Shown here: one piece after another, positions 6,754 to 16,584 of the stretch | How positions within the stretch are numbered: the stretch's first letter is position 1 | Layout: each line of letters begins with the position of its first letter | Assembly (NCBI RefSeq): GCF_010686705.1 | Contig: NZ_JAAGWY010000002.1 | Location: 830,001 to 894,000, forward strand | Source of the DNA: Leifsonia tongyongensis | GTDB lineage: Bacteria; Actinomycetota; Actinomycetes; Actinomycetales; Microbacteriaceae | DNA length: 64,000 bases | Reading direction: 5' to 3' | Made by a program: the position numbers and the translations under genes | The notes under the pieces: generated by a model | The model's input: only the letters and a program-made list of their open reading frames with translations | Databases searched by the model: none | What the model was told of the DNA's origin: nothing

Positions 6754-9297
6754 GTGCCCGGAGAGAACCTCACCCGCGTCGAAGCCCAGGAGCGCGCTGC
6801 GCTCATCCGCACCTACAACTATGAGGTCGCGCTCGACCTGACGACGGGGCCGGAGACGTTCCGCAGCACGACGACCGTCCGCTTCGGCGCCGCCGACGGT
6901 GCGTCCACCTTCATCGACGCCATCACGCGCACGGTGCACTCGGTGACCCTCAATGGTGTCGAGCTCGACCCGGCGTCGGTCAGCGACGGCGTGCGCATCC
7001 GGCTCGACGGCCTGCAGGTCGAGAACGAGCTGACCGTCGTCGCGGACGCGATCTACACCAACACCGGTGAGGGCCTGCACCGCTTCGTGGACCCTGTCGA
7101 CGGCGAGGTGTACCTGTACAGCCAGTTCGAGGTACCGGATTCGCGCCGCATGTTCGCCGTGTTCGAGCAGCCCGACCTGAAGGCGACCTTCCAGTTCACG
7201 GTCACCGCGCCCGACCACTGGCAGGTCGTCAGCAACTCGCCCACCCCTCAGCCGACGGATGCCGGAAACGGTGCGAAGACCTGGACGTTCGCCCCGTCGC
7301 CGGTGATCTCCTCGTACATCACCGCGCTGATCGCCGGGCCGTACCACTCCGTCCACAGTGAGCTGACCAGCCGCGACGGCCGCACCGTTCCGCTCGGCGT
7401 GTTCGCGCGGAAGAGCCTCGCCGAGTACCTCGACGCCGACTACATCTTCGAGAAGACGCGCGAGGGCTTCGCCTTCTACGAGGAGAAGTTCGACTACGCC
7501 TACCCGTTCGAGAAGTACGACCAGCTCTTCGTGCCCGAGTTCAACGCGGGAGCGATGGAGAACGCCGGCGCCGTCACGTTCACCGAGACGTACGTGTTCC
7601 GCTCCAAGGTCACCGACGCGATCAAGGAGCGCCGCGTCGTCACGATCCTCCACGAGCTCGCCCACATGTGGTTCGGCGACCTGGTCACCATGAAGTGGTG
7701 GAACGACCTGTGGCTGAACGAGTCGTTCGCCGAGTACGCATCGACTCTCGCGACCGCTGAGGCCACCGAGTGGCACGAGGCATGGACCACCTTCGCCGCG
7801 ATGGAGAAGAGCTGGGCCTACCGCCAGGACCAGCTGCCGTCGACGCACCCGATCGTCGCGACGATCAACGATCTCGAAGACGTTCAGGTCAACTTCGACG
7901 GCATCACGTACGCCAAGGGCGCCTCCGTGCTCAAGCAGCTCGTCGCGTGGGTCGGCCAGGACGACTTCCTCGCCGGGGTCAGCGCCTACTTCAAGGAGAA
8001 CGCGCACGGGAACACCGAACTGCGCGACCTTCTCGTGCAGCTGGAGGCGAAGAGCGGCCGCGACCTCGCCGACTGGTCGAGGAAGTGGCTGGAGACAGCC
8101 GGCGTGAACACGCTCCGCCCGGAGCTGGAGGTGGATGCGGATGGCGTGATCACCGCATTCTCGGTGCTGCAGTCCGCCGCCCCCGACTACCCCACCATCC
8201 GCCCGCACCGTCTCGCGATCGGGTTCTACAACCTCGTCGACGGAAAGCTCGTCCGCGACCACCGCGTCGAGCTCGACGTCGACGGCGAGCGCACGGACGT
8301 AGCCGAGCTCGTCGGGCTCAAGCGCCCCGACCTCGTACTGATCAACGACGACGATCTCGCGTACGCGAAGATCCGCCTCGACGAGGAGTCGCTCGCCGTC
8401 GCGATCGAGCACCTCTCCCGGATCGAGAGCCCGCTCGCGCGCTCGCTCGTCTGGGGGGCGGTGTGGGATGCGACCCGCGACGCCGAAACCAAGGCCTGCG
8501 ACTACGTGCGCCTGGTTCTCGGGAACATCGCTTCGGAGACCGAGTCGACCACTCTCCGCACCACCCTCAACCAGCTTGTCCTGGCGGCCAGTGCCTACGT
8601 CGCGCCTGACAGCCAGAAGGCGACGAGCGAGGAGGCGGCCGCGGCCCTGTGGACGCTCGCCGAGCAGGCCGAGGCCGGCAGCGACGCACAGTTCCAGTTC
8701 GTGAAGTTCTTCGCCGCCCTGGCGTCGACGGACGAGCAGCTGGCGACCGTCGCTGCTTTGCGCGACGGTGCGACGAAGCTCGACGGACTCGAGATCGACA
8801 CCGATCTCGCCTGGGAGCTGCTGGTCGCGCTGGCTGCCGGCGGCAAGGCCGGCACGGCGGAGATCGAGGCGGCTCTCGCCGCCGACAACACCGCGAACGG
8901 GGCTCAGTTCGCTGCGCAGGCCGCAGCCTCCATCCCGACGCTGGAAGGCAAGCAGGCGGCGTGGGACTCGGTCTTCGGCTCGGATGCCCTGCCGAACACG
9001 ATCGTCCGCTTCACCGGTCTCGGGTTCCAGCGCGCCGCCGACAAGAACGTGCTCGCCGCGTTCATCCGCCCGTACTTCGCGTCGCTGCAGGACATCTGGA
9101 CCTCGCGCACCTACAAGATCGCGGAATACCTCGTGGCCGGCATGTACCCGGCCCCGCTGGCGAACCTCGAGCTCCGTGACGCGACCAGGGCCTGGCTCGA
9201 CGCGAACCCGGAGCCGGCGGCCCTCCGCCGCCTGGTTGTCGAGAACCTGGCCGGAGTCGAGCGAGCCCTCGCCGCCCAGGCGAAGGACGCCTCCTAG
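6754..9297 (+). CDS. pepN: Aminopeptidase N (M1 family)
   Basis: An 847-residue zinc aminopeptidase, standard length for actinobacterial PepN, acting in the cytoplasm on peptide N-termini. The substrate-binding GAMENAG motif is at about 266-272, the zinc site HELAH at 300-304, and the third ligand Glu at 323 within NESFAEY. A C-terminal ERAP1-like helical domain follows from about residue 510. Translation begins at GTG 13 bases after a GAAGGAG sequence, consistent with a leadered mRNA. Followed by a strong 15-bp-stem terminator, so it is probably monocistronic. Confidence 0.97.
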   Translation: MPGENLTRVEAQERAALIRTYNYEVALDLTTGPETFRSTTTVRFGAADGASTFIDAITRTVHSVTLNGVELDPASVSDGVRIRLDGLQVENELTVVADAIYTNTGEGLHRFVDPVDGEVYLYSQFEVPDSRRMFAVFEQPDLKATFQFTVTAPDHWQVVSNSPTPQPTDAGNGAKTWTFAPSPVISSYITALIAGPYHSVHSELTSRDGRTVPLGVFARKSLAEYLDADYIFEKTREGFAFYEEKFDYAYPFEKYDQLFVPEFNAGAMENAGAVTFTETYVFRSKVTDAIKERRVVTILHELAHMWFGDLVTMKWWNDLWLNESFAEYASTLATAEATEWHEAWTTFAAMEKSWAYRQDQLPSTHPIVATINDLEDVQVNFDGITYAKGASVLKQLVAWVGQDDFLAGVSAYFKENAHGNTELRDLLVQLEAKSGRDLADWSRKWLETAGVNTLRPELEVDADGVITAFSVLQSAAPDYPTIRPHRLAIGFYNLVDGKLVRDHRVELDVDGERTDVAELVGLKRPDLVLINDDDLAYAKIRLDEESLAVAIEHLSRIESPLARSLVWGAVWDATRDAETKACDYVRLVLGNIASETESTTLRTTLNQLVLAASAYVAPDSQKATSEEAAAALWTLAEQAEAGSDAQFQFVKFFAALASTDEQLATVAALRDGATKLDGLEIDTDLAWELLVALAAGGKAGTAEIEAALAADNTANGAQFAAQAAASIPTLEGKQAAWDSVFGSDALPNTIVRFTGLGFQRAADKNVLAAFIRPYFASLQDIWTSRTYKIAEYLVAGMYPAPLANLELRDATRAWLDANPEPAALRRLVVENLAGVERALAAQAKDAS

Positions 9298-9313
9298 TCA
9301 TCGCGCCCGCTGA

Positions 9314-9347
9314 CGGATGCCGTGGTACCCGAGTACCACGGCATCCG
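9314..9347 (+). terminator. Terminator hairpin after pepN
   Basis: Perfect 15-bp inverted repeat beginning CGGATGCCGTGGTAC with a 4-base loop (CCGA). It starts 16 bases after the pepN stop. The arms contain GGATGC and GCATCC. A T-run is lacking, as is usual in high-GC genomes. Confidence 0.75.
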
Positions 9348-9406
9348 CCGTTAATGCGTCCCAGCGGTCGATCCGGTCCGCGCCCGCCTTTCCTAGGCTC
9401 GAAGCC

Positions 9407-10318
9407 ATGATCCAACTCGAACGACTGACCAAGACGTACGGCGCGAAGACCGCCGTCAATGACATCAGCGCAACGGTGCAGCCCGGCAAGGTGACCGGCT
9501 TCCTCGGCCCGAACGGCGCCGGCAAGTCGACCACGATGCGCATGATCGTCGGGCTCGACCGCCCGACCTCCGGATCGGCGATCGTGAACGGCAAGCGATA
9601 CGCCGATCACCGCGCACCGCTCCACGAAGTGGGCGCTCTTCTCGACGCCAAAGCGGTCCACACCGGGCGCACGGCGTACAACCACCTGCTCGCCATGGCC
9701 GCCACGCACGGCATCCCCACCAAGCGCGTGCACGAGGTCATCGCCCTGACCGGCCTCGAGGCGGTCGCCGGCAAGCGCGTCGGCGGCTTCTCGCTCGGGA
9801 TGGGGCAGCGACTCGGCATCGCCGCAGCGATGCTCGGTGACCCGGCCACCCTCATCCTGGACGAGCCGGTCAACGGTCTCGACCCGGAAGGCGTGCTCTG
9901 GGTTCGGCAATTCGCCCGGCAGCTCGCCGCGGAAGGCCGTACGGTCTTCCTGTCGAGTCACCTGATGAGCGAGATGGCGCAGACGGCTGACCACATCATC
10001 GTGCTCGGACGGGGCCGCATCCTGGCGGATGCGCCTGTGCAGGACATCCTGACCGGCGCGACCCGCAACGCTGTGCGCGTCCGCACCCCGCAGCCCGACC
10101 AGCTCGCGAACCTCGTGGGCGGCCCGGATGTGACCATCACCGGTCTTGAAGCCCAGCTCCTGGAGGTCGGCGGACTCACCGCCGCGCAGGTCGGCGAGGC
10201 CGCGGCCCAGGCCGGGATCGTCCTCCACGAACTCACACCCATCAACGCTTCGCTCGAAGAGGCGTACCTCGCCCTCACGCAGGACGACGTCGAATACCGG
10301 ACGGAGATCTCCCGATGA
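9407..10318 (+). CDS. ABC exporter ATP-binding protein
   Basis: A 303-residue ATPase of an ABC-2 type exporter (BcrA/NatA-like). Walker A GPNGAGKST is near residue 37, the signature segment is FSLGMGQ rather than strict LSGGQ, Walker B LILDEPVNGLDPEG follows, and the H-loop reads LSSHLMSE. A C-terminal extension of about 80 residues is typical of drug or bacteriocin exporters. TAGGCT lies 7 bases before the ATG, so a leaderless transcript is predicted; this is better than a GTG/ATG further upstream. Its stop overlaps the permease start by 4 nt, and a sensor kinase/regulator pair follows. Confidence 0.92.
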   Translation: MIQLERLTKTYGAKTAVNDISATVQPGKVTGFLGPNGAGKSTTMRMIVGLDRPTSGSAIVNGKRYADHRAPLHEVGALLDAKAVHTGRTAYNHLLAMAATHGIPTKRVHEVIALTGLEAVAGKRVGGFSLGMGQRLGIAAAMLGDPATLILDEPVNGLDPEGVLWVRQFARQLAAEGRTVFLSSHLMSEMAQTADHIIVLGRGRILADAPVQDILTGATRNAVRVRTPQPDQLANLVGGPDVTITGLEAQLLEVGGLTAAQVGEAAAQAGIVLHELTPINASLEEAYLALTQDDVEYRTEISR

Positions 10319-11136
10319 CCACCGCAACCCTCACCCACGCCCGAACGGCCGGGACCGGCGGGCTCTCCTTCCCGCGTGTGCTCCGGTCGGAATGGATCAA
10401 GCTCCGCACCCTGCGCTCGACGGTCTGGTCGTTCGCTATCGTCATCGTCGTCTCCGTCGGGCTCGCGCTCCTGATCAGCCTCGGCATCCCCGCCGAACAC
10501 GGCGCTCTGCCCGCTGCCCAGCAGCTGACGATCGTCCTCAACGCATCGTTGTTCGGGGTCTTCTTCGGGCAGCTGGTGATCGCGGTGCTCGGGGTGCTGG
10601 TCATCAGCGGCGAGTACACGACGGGGATGATCCGCTCGACCCTCACGGCGGTCCCCCGCCGGCTGCCGGCGCTCTGGGCGAAGGCCGCTGTCCTGTTCGT
10701 CTCTTCGTTCGTGGTCGGAGTCGTCGCGTCCACCCTCGCATTCTTCGCCGCCTCGCCGATCCTGGCGTCGAAGGGCTTCAGCGCGACGTTCGACGGCGCT
10801 GTGATCATGCCGATCCTCGGCAGCGCGCTGTACCTCGCGATCGTCTCGGTCTTCGCGCTCGGCCTCGGTGCGGTCCTTCGAGCGAGCGCGGGCGGAATCG
10901 CCGCAGCGCTCGGGATCATCCTGCTCCTCCCGATCGTGTTCACGATCGCCCCGCTGCAGTGGATGCACGACTGGGCGCCCTACCTGCTGATGAACGCCGG
11001 CCTCTCGTCGTTCGGACTCCGCGGGTTCGGTGGGAGCAGCACGCTCGACACGTGGCAGCAGGTGCTCGTCGTCGCAGCCTGGGCCGCGGTCTCGCTGGCC
11101 GCGGGTGCGATCCTCCTCAAGCGCCGGGACGCGTAA
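10315..11136 (+). CDS. ABC-2 type exporter permease
   Basis: A 273-residue integral membrane protein with about six hydrophobic helices and the short cytoplasmic start SEWIKLRTLRSTVWS typical of ABC-2 permeases. The middle contains SGEYTTGMIRSTLTAVPRR, the coupling region usual for this family. It pairs with the preceding ATPase (ATGA overlap). Together they should export a small compound, perhaps an antibiotic or peptide; the substrate cannot be told from sequence. Confidence 0.9.
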   Translation: MTTATLTHARTAGTGGLSFPRVLRSEWIKLRTLRSTVWSFAIVIVVSVGLALLISLGIPAEHGALPAAQQLTIVLNASLFGVFFGQLVIAVLGVLVISGEYTTGMIRSTLTAVPRRLPALWAKAAVLFVSSFVVGVVASTLAFFAASPILASKGFSATFDGAVIMPILGSALYLAIVSVFALGLGAVLRASAGGIAAALGIILLLPIVFTIAPLQWMHDWAPYLLMNAGLSSFGLRGFGGSSTLDTWQQVLVVAAWAAVSLAAGAILLKRRDA

Positions 11137-11146
11137 AGTCCCAACC

Positions 11147-12439
11147 ATGACGCAACACGACCTCTCCCTCGGTGGGCCGGCTTCGCCCACCGAGGGAGAC
11201 CTGCGTCTGCCCAAGGCTCCGGGGGTCATCCGGCAGTTCTGGGCGCGCCACCCGTGGCTGGTCGACTCGCTCATTGCGGGGTTCTACCTCGCTGGCGCCG
11301 GCGTCTCGTCGTTCACGCAGCGCAGCGGCCCGGTGACGACGGTCGCCGGGGCCGTGGTTCCGCTCGTACTCGCCGTGCTCTGCGCGGTCGCTCTGCTGTT
11401 CCGGCGCTACCGACCGTGGGTCGTGCTCGGGATCGGTCTCGCCGCGATGTTCACGCTCGTCCTCGTCGGGCGCGACTTCGATTTCCTGGCCGCGCTCTTC
11501 GGGTTGTACGCCGTCGCCGTGTACCGGTCGACGCGTGAAGGCTGGATCGCGTACGGCGTGGTGTGTGCGGTCACGGCGGTCGCGGGGATCACCTTCGAAG
11601 TGCTGCACGGCAATACGGATGTGGCTCCGCTGGCCGCTCCCCCGATCAACGCGTTCTTCCAGGTCATCGTGCTCGCGCTTCTCGTCGTCGTCATCGCGAT
11701 CAACATCGGCAACCGGCGCCGGTACCTGGAGGCGCTCATCGAGCGGGCAGGGCAGCTCGCCCGCGAAAGGGACCAGCAGGCCACCATCGCCACGGCTGCA
11801 GAACGCTCACGAATCGCCCGCGAGATGCATGACATCGTCTCGCACAGCCTCACGGTCATGATCACGCTCGCCGATGGCTCGGCGGCACTCACGGCCACGG
11901 CACCGGAACGGTCGGCGGACGCGATGCGCCAGGTCGCCGAGACCGGGCGCTCGGCGCTCGGCGACATGCGGCGGATGCTCGGGGTGCTGAGCGAGGACGA
12001 CGCGCTGGATGCCGTGAGGCAGCCGCAGCCGGGCGCGGACGACCTCTCGTCGCTGGTCGAGACCTTCCGCGGCGCAGGCCTCCCGGTCCGGTTCCGGACG
12101 ACGGGCACGGCACCGGACGACACCGGTCAGCAGCTGACCGTGTACCGGATCGTCCAGGAGGCGCTCACGAACGTGCTGCGTTACGCGCCGGCCGCGTCGA
12201 CGGTGGATGTGGTGATCGCCTACTCTCCGTCGAAAGTCACCGTGACCGTCGAGGACGACGCCACCGTTCACACCCCCGCCGGGCAGGGCGCGGGCCGAGG
12301 GCTGCTCGGGATCCGCGAGCGGGCCGGACTCTACGGCGGCACCGTCGAGTCGGGTCCGCGGCCCGCGGGTGGGTGGCGCGTCCACGCAGAGCTGCCCGGC
12401 CTGTCGAAGGACGGCCAGTCGATGGAGGAGCACACGTGA
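11147..12439 (+). CDS. NarL-type sensor histidine kinase
   Basis: A 430-residue membrane sensor kinase. Four to five membrane helices occupy residues about 35-185 with little extracellular loop, so it probably senses within the membrane. The HisKA_3 phosphoacceptor is His228 in EMHDIVSHSL, followed by a catalytic ATPase domain with YRIVQEALTNVLRYA and GRGLLGIRERAGLYGG. TAAAGT, which overlaps the stop codon of the permease, lies 7 bases before the ATG, so an internal leaderless promoter can drive it separately from the ABC genes. The stop overlaps the regulator start by 4 nt (GTGA). The arrangement exporter plus intramembrane-sensing kinase suggests drug response. Confidence 0.93.
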   Translation: MTQHDLSLGGPASPTEGDLRLPKAPGVIRQFWARHPWLVDSLIAGFYLAGAGVSSFTQRSGPVTTVAGAVVPLVLAVLCAVALLFRRYRPWVVLGIGLAAMFTLVLVGRDFDFLAALFGLYAVAVYRSTREGWIAYGVVCAVTAVAGITFEVLHGNTDVAPLAAPPINAFFQVIVLALLVVVIAINIGNRRRYLEALIERAGQLARERDQQATIATAAERSRIAREMHDIVSHSLTVMITLADGSAALTATAPERSADAMRQVAETGRSALGDMRRMLGVLSEDDALDAVRQPQPGADDLSSLVETFRGAGLPVRFRTTGTAPDDTGQQLTVYRIVQEALTNVLRYAPAASTVDVVIAYSPSKVTVTVEDDATVHTPAGQGAGRGLLGIRERAGLYGGTVESGPRPAGGWRVHAELPGLSKDGQSMEEHT

Positions 12440-13128
12440 CAGACGCCGCAACCGCTGAAGCCGCCCGTCGCATCCGGGTCCTGATCGTCGACGACCAGGC
12501 GCTCGTGCGTCTCGGCTTCCGCATGGTGCTCGAGGCCGAACCCGATCTGCAGGTCGTCGGCGAGGCCGGCGACGGCGAGAGCGCGACGAGGCTCGCCGTC
12601 GAAGCCGCGCCCGACGTGATCCTCATGGACGTGCGCATGCCGGGGCTCGACGGTATCGAGGCGACCCGCCGGATCGTCGCGGCAACCCCGACGGCACGGG
12701 TGATCATCCTGACAACGTTCGACCTCGACGAGTACGCGTTCGGCGGCCTCCGGGCGGGCGCGAGCGGTTTCCTGCTCAAAGACGTGCGTCCTTCGGAACT
12801 CACGCAGGCGATCCGCGCGGTCGCGGCGGGCGACGCCGCGGTGTCGGGCCGCGTCACACGGGCGATGCTCGAGCTGTTCTCCGACCGGCTGCCTGCAGCC
12901 GGCTCTCCGAAGGCGGCGAACGATCCCGTCCGCGTGCTGACCCCGCGCGAGCGGGAGATCCTGCAGGCCATCGGCGAAGGGCTCTCGAACGGTGAGATCG
13001 CCCAGCGCTTCTACCTCACCGAGTCGACCGTGAAGACGCACGTCGGCCGCGTCCTCGCCAAACTGGGCCTGCGCGACAGGGTTCATGCGGTGATCTTCGC
13101 CTACGAGAACGGCCTCAATGCACGCTGA
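12436..13128 (+). CDS. NarL/LuxR-type response regulator
   Basis: A 230-residue regulator with an N-terminal receiver (acidic pair DD near 15-16, phospho-acceptor Asp65 in LMDVRMPG, conserved Thr and Lys in ILTTF and LLKDV) and a C-terminal LuxR helix-turn-helix (LTPREREILQAIGEGLSN...STVKTHVGRVLAKL). The GTG start overlaps the kinase stop, so the pair is coupled. It likely controls the neighbouring exporter. Confidence 0.95.
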   Translation: MTDAATAEAARRIRVLIVDDQALVRLGFRMVLEAEPDLQVVGEAGDGESATRLAVEAAPDVILMDVRMPGLDGIEATRRIVAATPTARVIILTTFDLDEYAFGGLRAGASGFLLKDVRPSELTQAIRAVAAGDAAVSGRVTRAMLELFSDRLPAAGSPKAANDPVRVLTPREREILQAIGEGLSNGEIAQRFYLTESTVKTHVGRVLAKLGLRDRVHAVIFAYENGLNAR

Positions 13129-13173
13129 CGATTCAGGCGGCGTCCAGAGCACGATCGATAAGCTGGGCTTCGT

Positions 13174-14328
13174 ATGGTGATCTTCAAAGCAACCTTCTGG
13201 ACCGACCTCGGCAACTGGGCGGTCGACGCCGGCTGGGTCCTCGCGCAGATCGCGGGCATCATCGTCGGCGCGTTCCTGCTCGCCTGGATCCTCCGGGTCG
13301 TCATCCGCCGCGTCGTGCGCCAGATCGTCAACGGCGTGAAGAAGACGCAGAACGTGCAGGACACGCAGGCGATCGCCGCGTCCCCCCTCGCCGCCGTTCG
13401 CGTCGTGCAGCGTACGCGCACCATCGGCACGGTGCTGAGCAACGTCGTGAACGTCACGATCGGGATCATCGCCGTCATCCTCATCATCAACACGGCTGCG
13501 CCCACTGCGCTCGGATCGCTCGCCCTCCTGACGGCGGCCCTGGGCGCCGGCCTCGGTTTCGGTGCTCAGAACATCGTCAAAGACGTGCTCAACGGCCTGT
13601 TCATGGTGATGGAGGACCAGCTGGGCGTCGGCGACATCGTCGACCTCGGGTCGGCGACCGGCGTGGTCGAAGCGGTCGGCATCCGGGTCACCCAGGTGCG
13701 CGACGTCAACGGGACGCTCTGGTTCGTGCGCAACGGCGAGATCCTCCGCGTCGGCAACATGTCGCAGGGCTGGGCGCGCGTCATCATCGACCTCGCTGTG
13801 CCGTACGACACGGACGTCGAAGCGGTCCAGGCGAAGATGCTGGAAACCGCGAACGCGCTTGCGACCAGCCCGAAATGGCGGTCGCGCATCATCGAGAAGC
13901 CCGAGATCTGGGGACTCGAGTCGATCTCTGAAGACGCCCTCGTCATCCGCATCGTCATGAAGTCGCGCACGACCGCACGCGACGATGTGGCCCGCGAACT
14001 CCGGATGCGCCTCAAGGAGGCGCTCGACGAGATGGATGTGAGGCTGCCGTCGCTGAACACGATCGTGCTCAGCGGATTCGACGGCGCTGCGAGCGTCACC
14101 GGGGCCCGGCCTCCCCGCACCAAGCCGGTCGCGGTCGTCGAAGCGCCCAAGGGGCGCAAGGCCCGCGCAGCACGGAAGGCCGCTGCGCCCGCCAGCGCGG
14201 CGCCTGCGGCCGCCTCGCCGACCGTCGTCTCCCCCACCTCGCCGGACCCGCGCTCGATGCCCGTCGTCGATCCAACCGTGAAACTCCCGCGAACCACGCC
14301 GCGCCCACCCGCGAAACACGAGGACTGA
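13174..14328 (+). CDS. MscS-family mechanosensitive channel
   Basis: A 384-residue small-conductance mechanosensitive channel that releases solutes on osmotic downshock. Three membrane helices cover about residues 17-40, 85-105 and 110-135; the pore-lining segment LGSLALLTAALGAGLGFGAQNIVKDVLNG matches the Gly/Ala-rich TM3 of the family when read in two parts. The beta domain follows with VGDIVDLGSATGVVEAVGIR. The last 90 residues are an Ala/Pro-rich, probably disordered tail. It ends one base before the haemoglobin start, so both are probably co-transcribed. Confidence 0.93.
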   Translation: MVIFKATFWTDLGNWAVDAGWVLAQIAGIIVGAFLLAWILRVVIRRVVRQIVNGVKKTQNVQDTQAIAASPLAAVRVVQRTRTIGTVLSNVVNVTIGIIAVILIINTAAPTALGSLALLTAALGAGLGFGAQNIVKDVLNGLFMVMEDQLGVGDIVDLGSATGVVEAVGIRVTQVRDVNGTLWFVRNGEILRVGNMSQGWARVIIDLAVPYDTDVEAVQAKMLETANALATSPKWRSRIIEKPEIWGLESISEDALVIRIVMKSRTTARDDVARELRMRLKEALDEMDVRLPSLNTIVLSGFDGAASVTGARPPRTKPVAVVEAPKGRKARAARKAAAPASAAPAAASPTVVSPTSPDPRSMPVVDPTVKLPRTTPRPPAKHED

Positions 14329-14329
14329 C

Positions 14330-14833
14330 GTGACCATCCCCCTCGGCCCGATCGAGCCCACCAGCGAGACCGCATCATCCGCGTCCGGCGCGCCCGTCAC
14401 ATCCGTCGCTCCCAGCCCCGTGATCCTCCGCTCCAGCGAGAACGGTGCGGGTGTCGAAGAGACCTTCTACGAACAGGTCGGCGGCCACGAGACGTTCCGG
14501 CGGCTCGTCGGGGCGTTCTACCGGGGCGTCGCAGCTGATCCCGTGCTCAAGCCGATGTACCCGGAGGAAGACCTCGGCCCCGCCGAGGAACGCCTCACCC
14601 TGTTCCTCGAGCAGTACTGGGGTGGCCCAGGGACGTACAGTGAGCAGCGCGGTCATCCGCGACTCCGGATGCGCCACATGCCCTTCAAGGTCAACCCGGA
14701 GGCCCGTGACCGCTGGCTGACCCACATGCGCGAAGCCGTCGACGCTCTCGACCTTCCGCCGCTGCAGCACGAGACCCTGTGGAGCTATCTGGAACGGGCC
14801 GCCCACGCGATGGTCAACACCTTCGAGGAGTAG
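14330..14833 (+). CDS. glbO: Truncated haemoglobin, group II (GlbO-like)
   Basis: A 167-residue oxygen-binding or NO-detoxifying truncated globin. After about 45 variable residues the core reads FYEQVGGHETFRRLV, then the ADPVLKPMYP and LFLEQYWGGP segments, the proximal His in RMRHMPF, and Trp in DRWLTHM (the group II Trp G8). GTG start lies one base after the MscS stop. The N-terminal 45 residues, Ser/Pro-rich, are longer than in most family members; an internal start is possible. Confidence 0.92.
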   Translation: MTIPLGPIEPTSETASSASGAPVTSVAPSPVILRSSENGAGVEETFYEQVGGHETFRRLVGAFYRGVAADPVLKPMYPEEDLGPAEERLTLFLEQYWGGPGTYSEQRGHPRLRMRHMPFKVNPEARDRWLTHMREAVDALDLPPLQHETLWSYLERAAHAMVNTFEE

Positions 14834-14918
14834 CGGGCGCGCGTCCCTGCCGTGGCGACGCTGGAGCACCACCGGGATACTGCACAATTGGGTGACCCGT
14901 GCCGAAGGAGACACACCG

Positions 14919-16571
14919 ATGACCCCATCCACCGAACCCCACGCCATCATCGTCGGAGCAGGACTCGCCGGCATGGTCGCGGCAGCCGAACTCGTCGAGG
15001 CCGGCAAGCACGTGACCATCGTCGAACAGGAGCCCGCCGCATCGTTCGGCGGTCAGGCGTGGTGGTCCTTCGGTGGGCTCTTCCTCATCGACTCCCCGGA
15101 ACAGCGCAGGCTCGGTGTCCACGACTCGCTCGAACTCGCCCGCCAGGACTGGTTCGGTACCGCCGGCTTCGACCGCGACGAAGACCACTGGCCGAAAAAG
15201 TGGGCCGAGGCCTACCTCGACTTCGCCGCAGGAGAGAAGCGCGCGTGGCTCCACGAGAAGGGGGTGCGGTTCTTCCCCATCGTCGGATGGGCGGAGCGCG
15301 GCGGATACTCCGCGGGCGGCCCCGGCAATTCCGTGCCGCGCTTCCACATCACCTGGGGCACCGGGCCCGGCGTGCTCGCCCCGTTCATCCGGCGCGTCCA
15401 GGAAGGCGTCGAGGCCGGACTGGTGACCGTCCTGCATCGCCACCGCGTCGACGAGCTGATCGTCGACGGCGGTGCCGTCGTCGGTGTGCGCGGCGCGGTG
15501 CTGGCCGACGACCCGGCACTGCGGGGCGCCGCGAGCAACCGCGACGTCGTCGGTGAGTTCGCGCTGCGTGCGCCCGCGGTCGCGGTGACGAGCGGCGGCA
15601 TCGGCGGAAACCACGACCTGGTGCGCGCGAACTGGCCGGAACGGCTCGGCACTCCGCCGGAATTCATGCTCTCGGGTGTGCCCGCGCACGTCGACGGGCG
15701 GATGCTCGGCATCACCGAGAAGGCCGGTGCGCGCCTGATCAACGGCGATCGGATGTGGCACTACGTCGAGGGGATCCAGAACTGGAACCCGGTGTGGCCG
15801 AGCCACGGGATCCGCATCCTCCCCGGTCCCTCCTCACTGTGGTTGGACGCAGAAGGGAACCGGCTCCCCGCACCCCTGTTCCCCGGGTTCGACACGCTCG
15901 GAACCCTCGAACACCTCCGGGCGACCGGCCACGACTACAGCTGGTTCGTGCTCACCGAGAAGATCCTCGAGAAGGAGTTCACGCTGTCGGGGAGCGAGCA
16001 GAACCCCGACTTCACGAACAAGGACTACCGGCTGCTCGCCAAGCGGGTCGGCCCTGGTGCGCCCGGGCCGGTCGAGGCCTTCAAGCAGAAAGGTGCAGAC
16101 TTCATCGTCGCGCAGACCCTTCCCGAGCTGCTGGAAGGGATGCAGCGGCTTTCCGACACCCCGCTCGACGTCGACCGGGTCGAACGGCACATCCGGGAGC
16201 GCGACCGCGAGATGGACAACGACTTCACGAAGGATGCGCAGATCACCGCGCTGCGCGGCGCGCGTTCCTACCGTGGTGACAAGCTCATCCGGGTGGCGAC
16301 GCCGCACAAACTGCTCGACCCGAAAGCCGGGCCACTGATTGCGGTGAAACTGCACGTGCTCACGCGCAAGAGCCTCGGCGGCATCGAGACCGACCTGAGC
16401 GGTCGCGCACTCGGCGCGGACGGCCAGCCGATCCCTGGGCTGTACGCGGCCGGCGAAGCGAGCGGGTTCGGCGGCGGGGGCGTGCACGGGTACCGGTCGC
16501 TCGAAGGGACCTTCCTCGGCGGATGCCTGTTCTCCGGGCGCCAGGCGGGACGGGCGATCGCCCACCTGTGA
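14919..16571 (+). CDS. FAD-binding dehydrogenase (KstD-like fold)
   Basis: A 550-residue flavoprotein. The N-terminal Rossmann motif AIIVGAGLAGMVAAAEL, a following acidic residue in TIVEQEP, and a C-terminal FAD motif IPGLYAAGEASGFGGGGVHG mark it as a member of the FAD_binding_2 family, close to the actinobacterial 'FAD-binding dehydrogenase' group related to 3-ketosteroid-delta1-dehydrogenases and fumarate reductase flavoproteins. The start has GAAGGAG ten bases upstream, with a CACAAT box about 35 bases before it, so it is leadered. No electron-transfer partner is adjacent. Substrate is unknown. Confidence 0.88.
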   Translation: MTPSTEPHAIIVGAGLAGMVAAAELVEAGKHVTIVEQEPAASFGGQAWWSFGGLFLIDSPEQRRLGVHDSLELARQDWFGTAGFDRDEDHWPKKWAEAYLDFAAGEKRAWLHEKGVRFFPIVGWAERGGYSAGGPGNSVPRFHITWGTGPGVLAPFIRRVQEGVEAGLVTVLHRHRVDELIVDGGAVVGVRGAVLADDPALRGAASNRDVVGEFALRAPAVAVTSGGIGGNHDLVRANWPERLGTPPEFMLSGVPAHVDGRMLGITEKAGARLINGDRMWHYVEGIQNWNPVWPSHGIRILPGPSSLWLDAEGNRLPAPLFPGFDTLGTLEHLRATGHDYSWFVLTEKILEKEFTLSGSEQNPDFTNKDYRLLAKRVGPGAPGPVEAFKQKGADFIVAQTLPELLEGMQRLSDTPLDVDRVERHIRERDREMDNDFTKDAQITALRGARSYRGDKLIRVATPHKLLDPKAGPLIAVKLHVLTRKSLGGIETDLSGRALGADGQPIPGLYAAGEASGFGGGGVHGYRSLEGTFLGGCLFSGRQAGRAIAHL

Positions 16572-16584
16572 CGGGGCGGCGGGG

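Noticed and set aside
6538-8412. Long minus-strand frame opposite pepN
   Set aside because: Low-complexity Arg/Val/Asp composition typical of antisense frames; pepN motifs are intact on the plus strand.
12331-14400. Long minus-strand frame opposite the response regulator and MscS
   Set aside because: No motif and biased composition; the genes on the other strand are clear.
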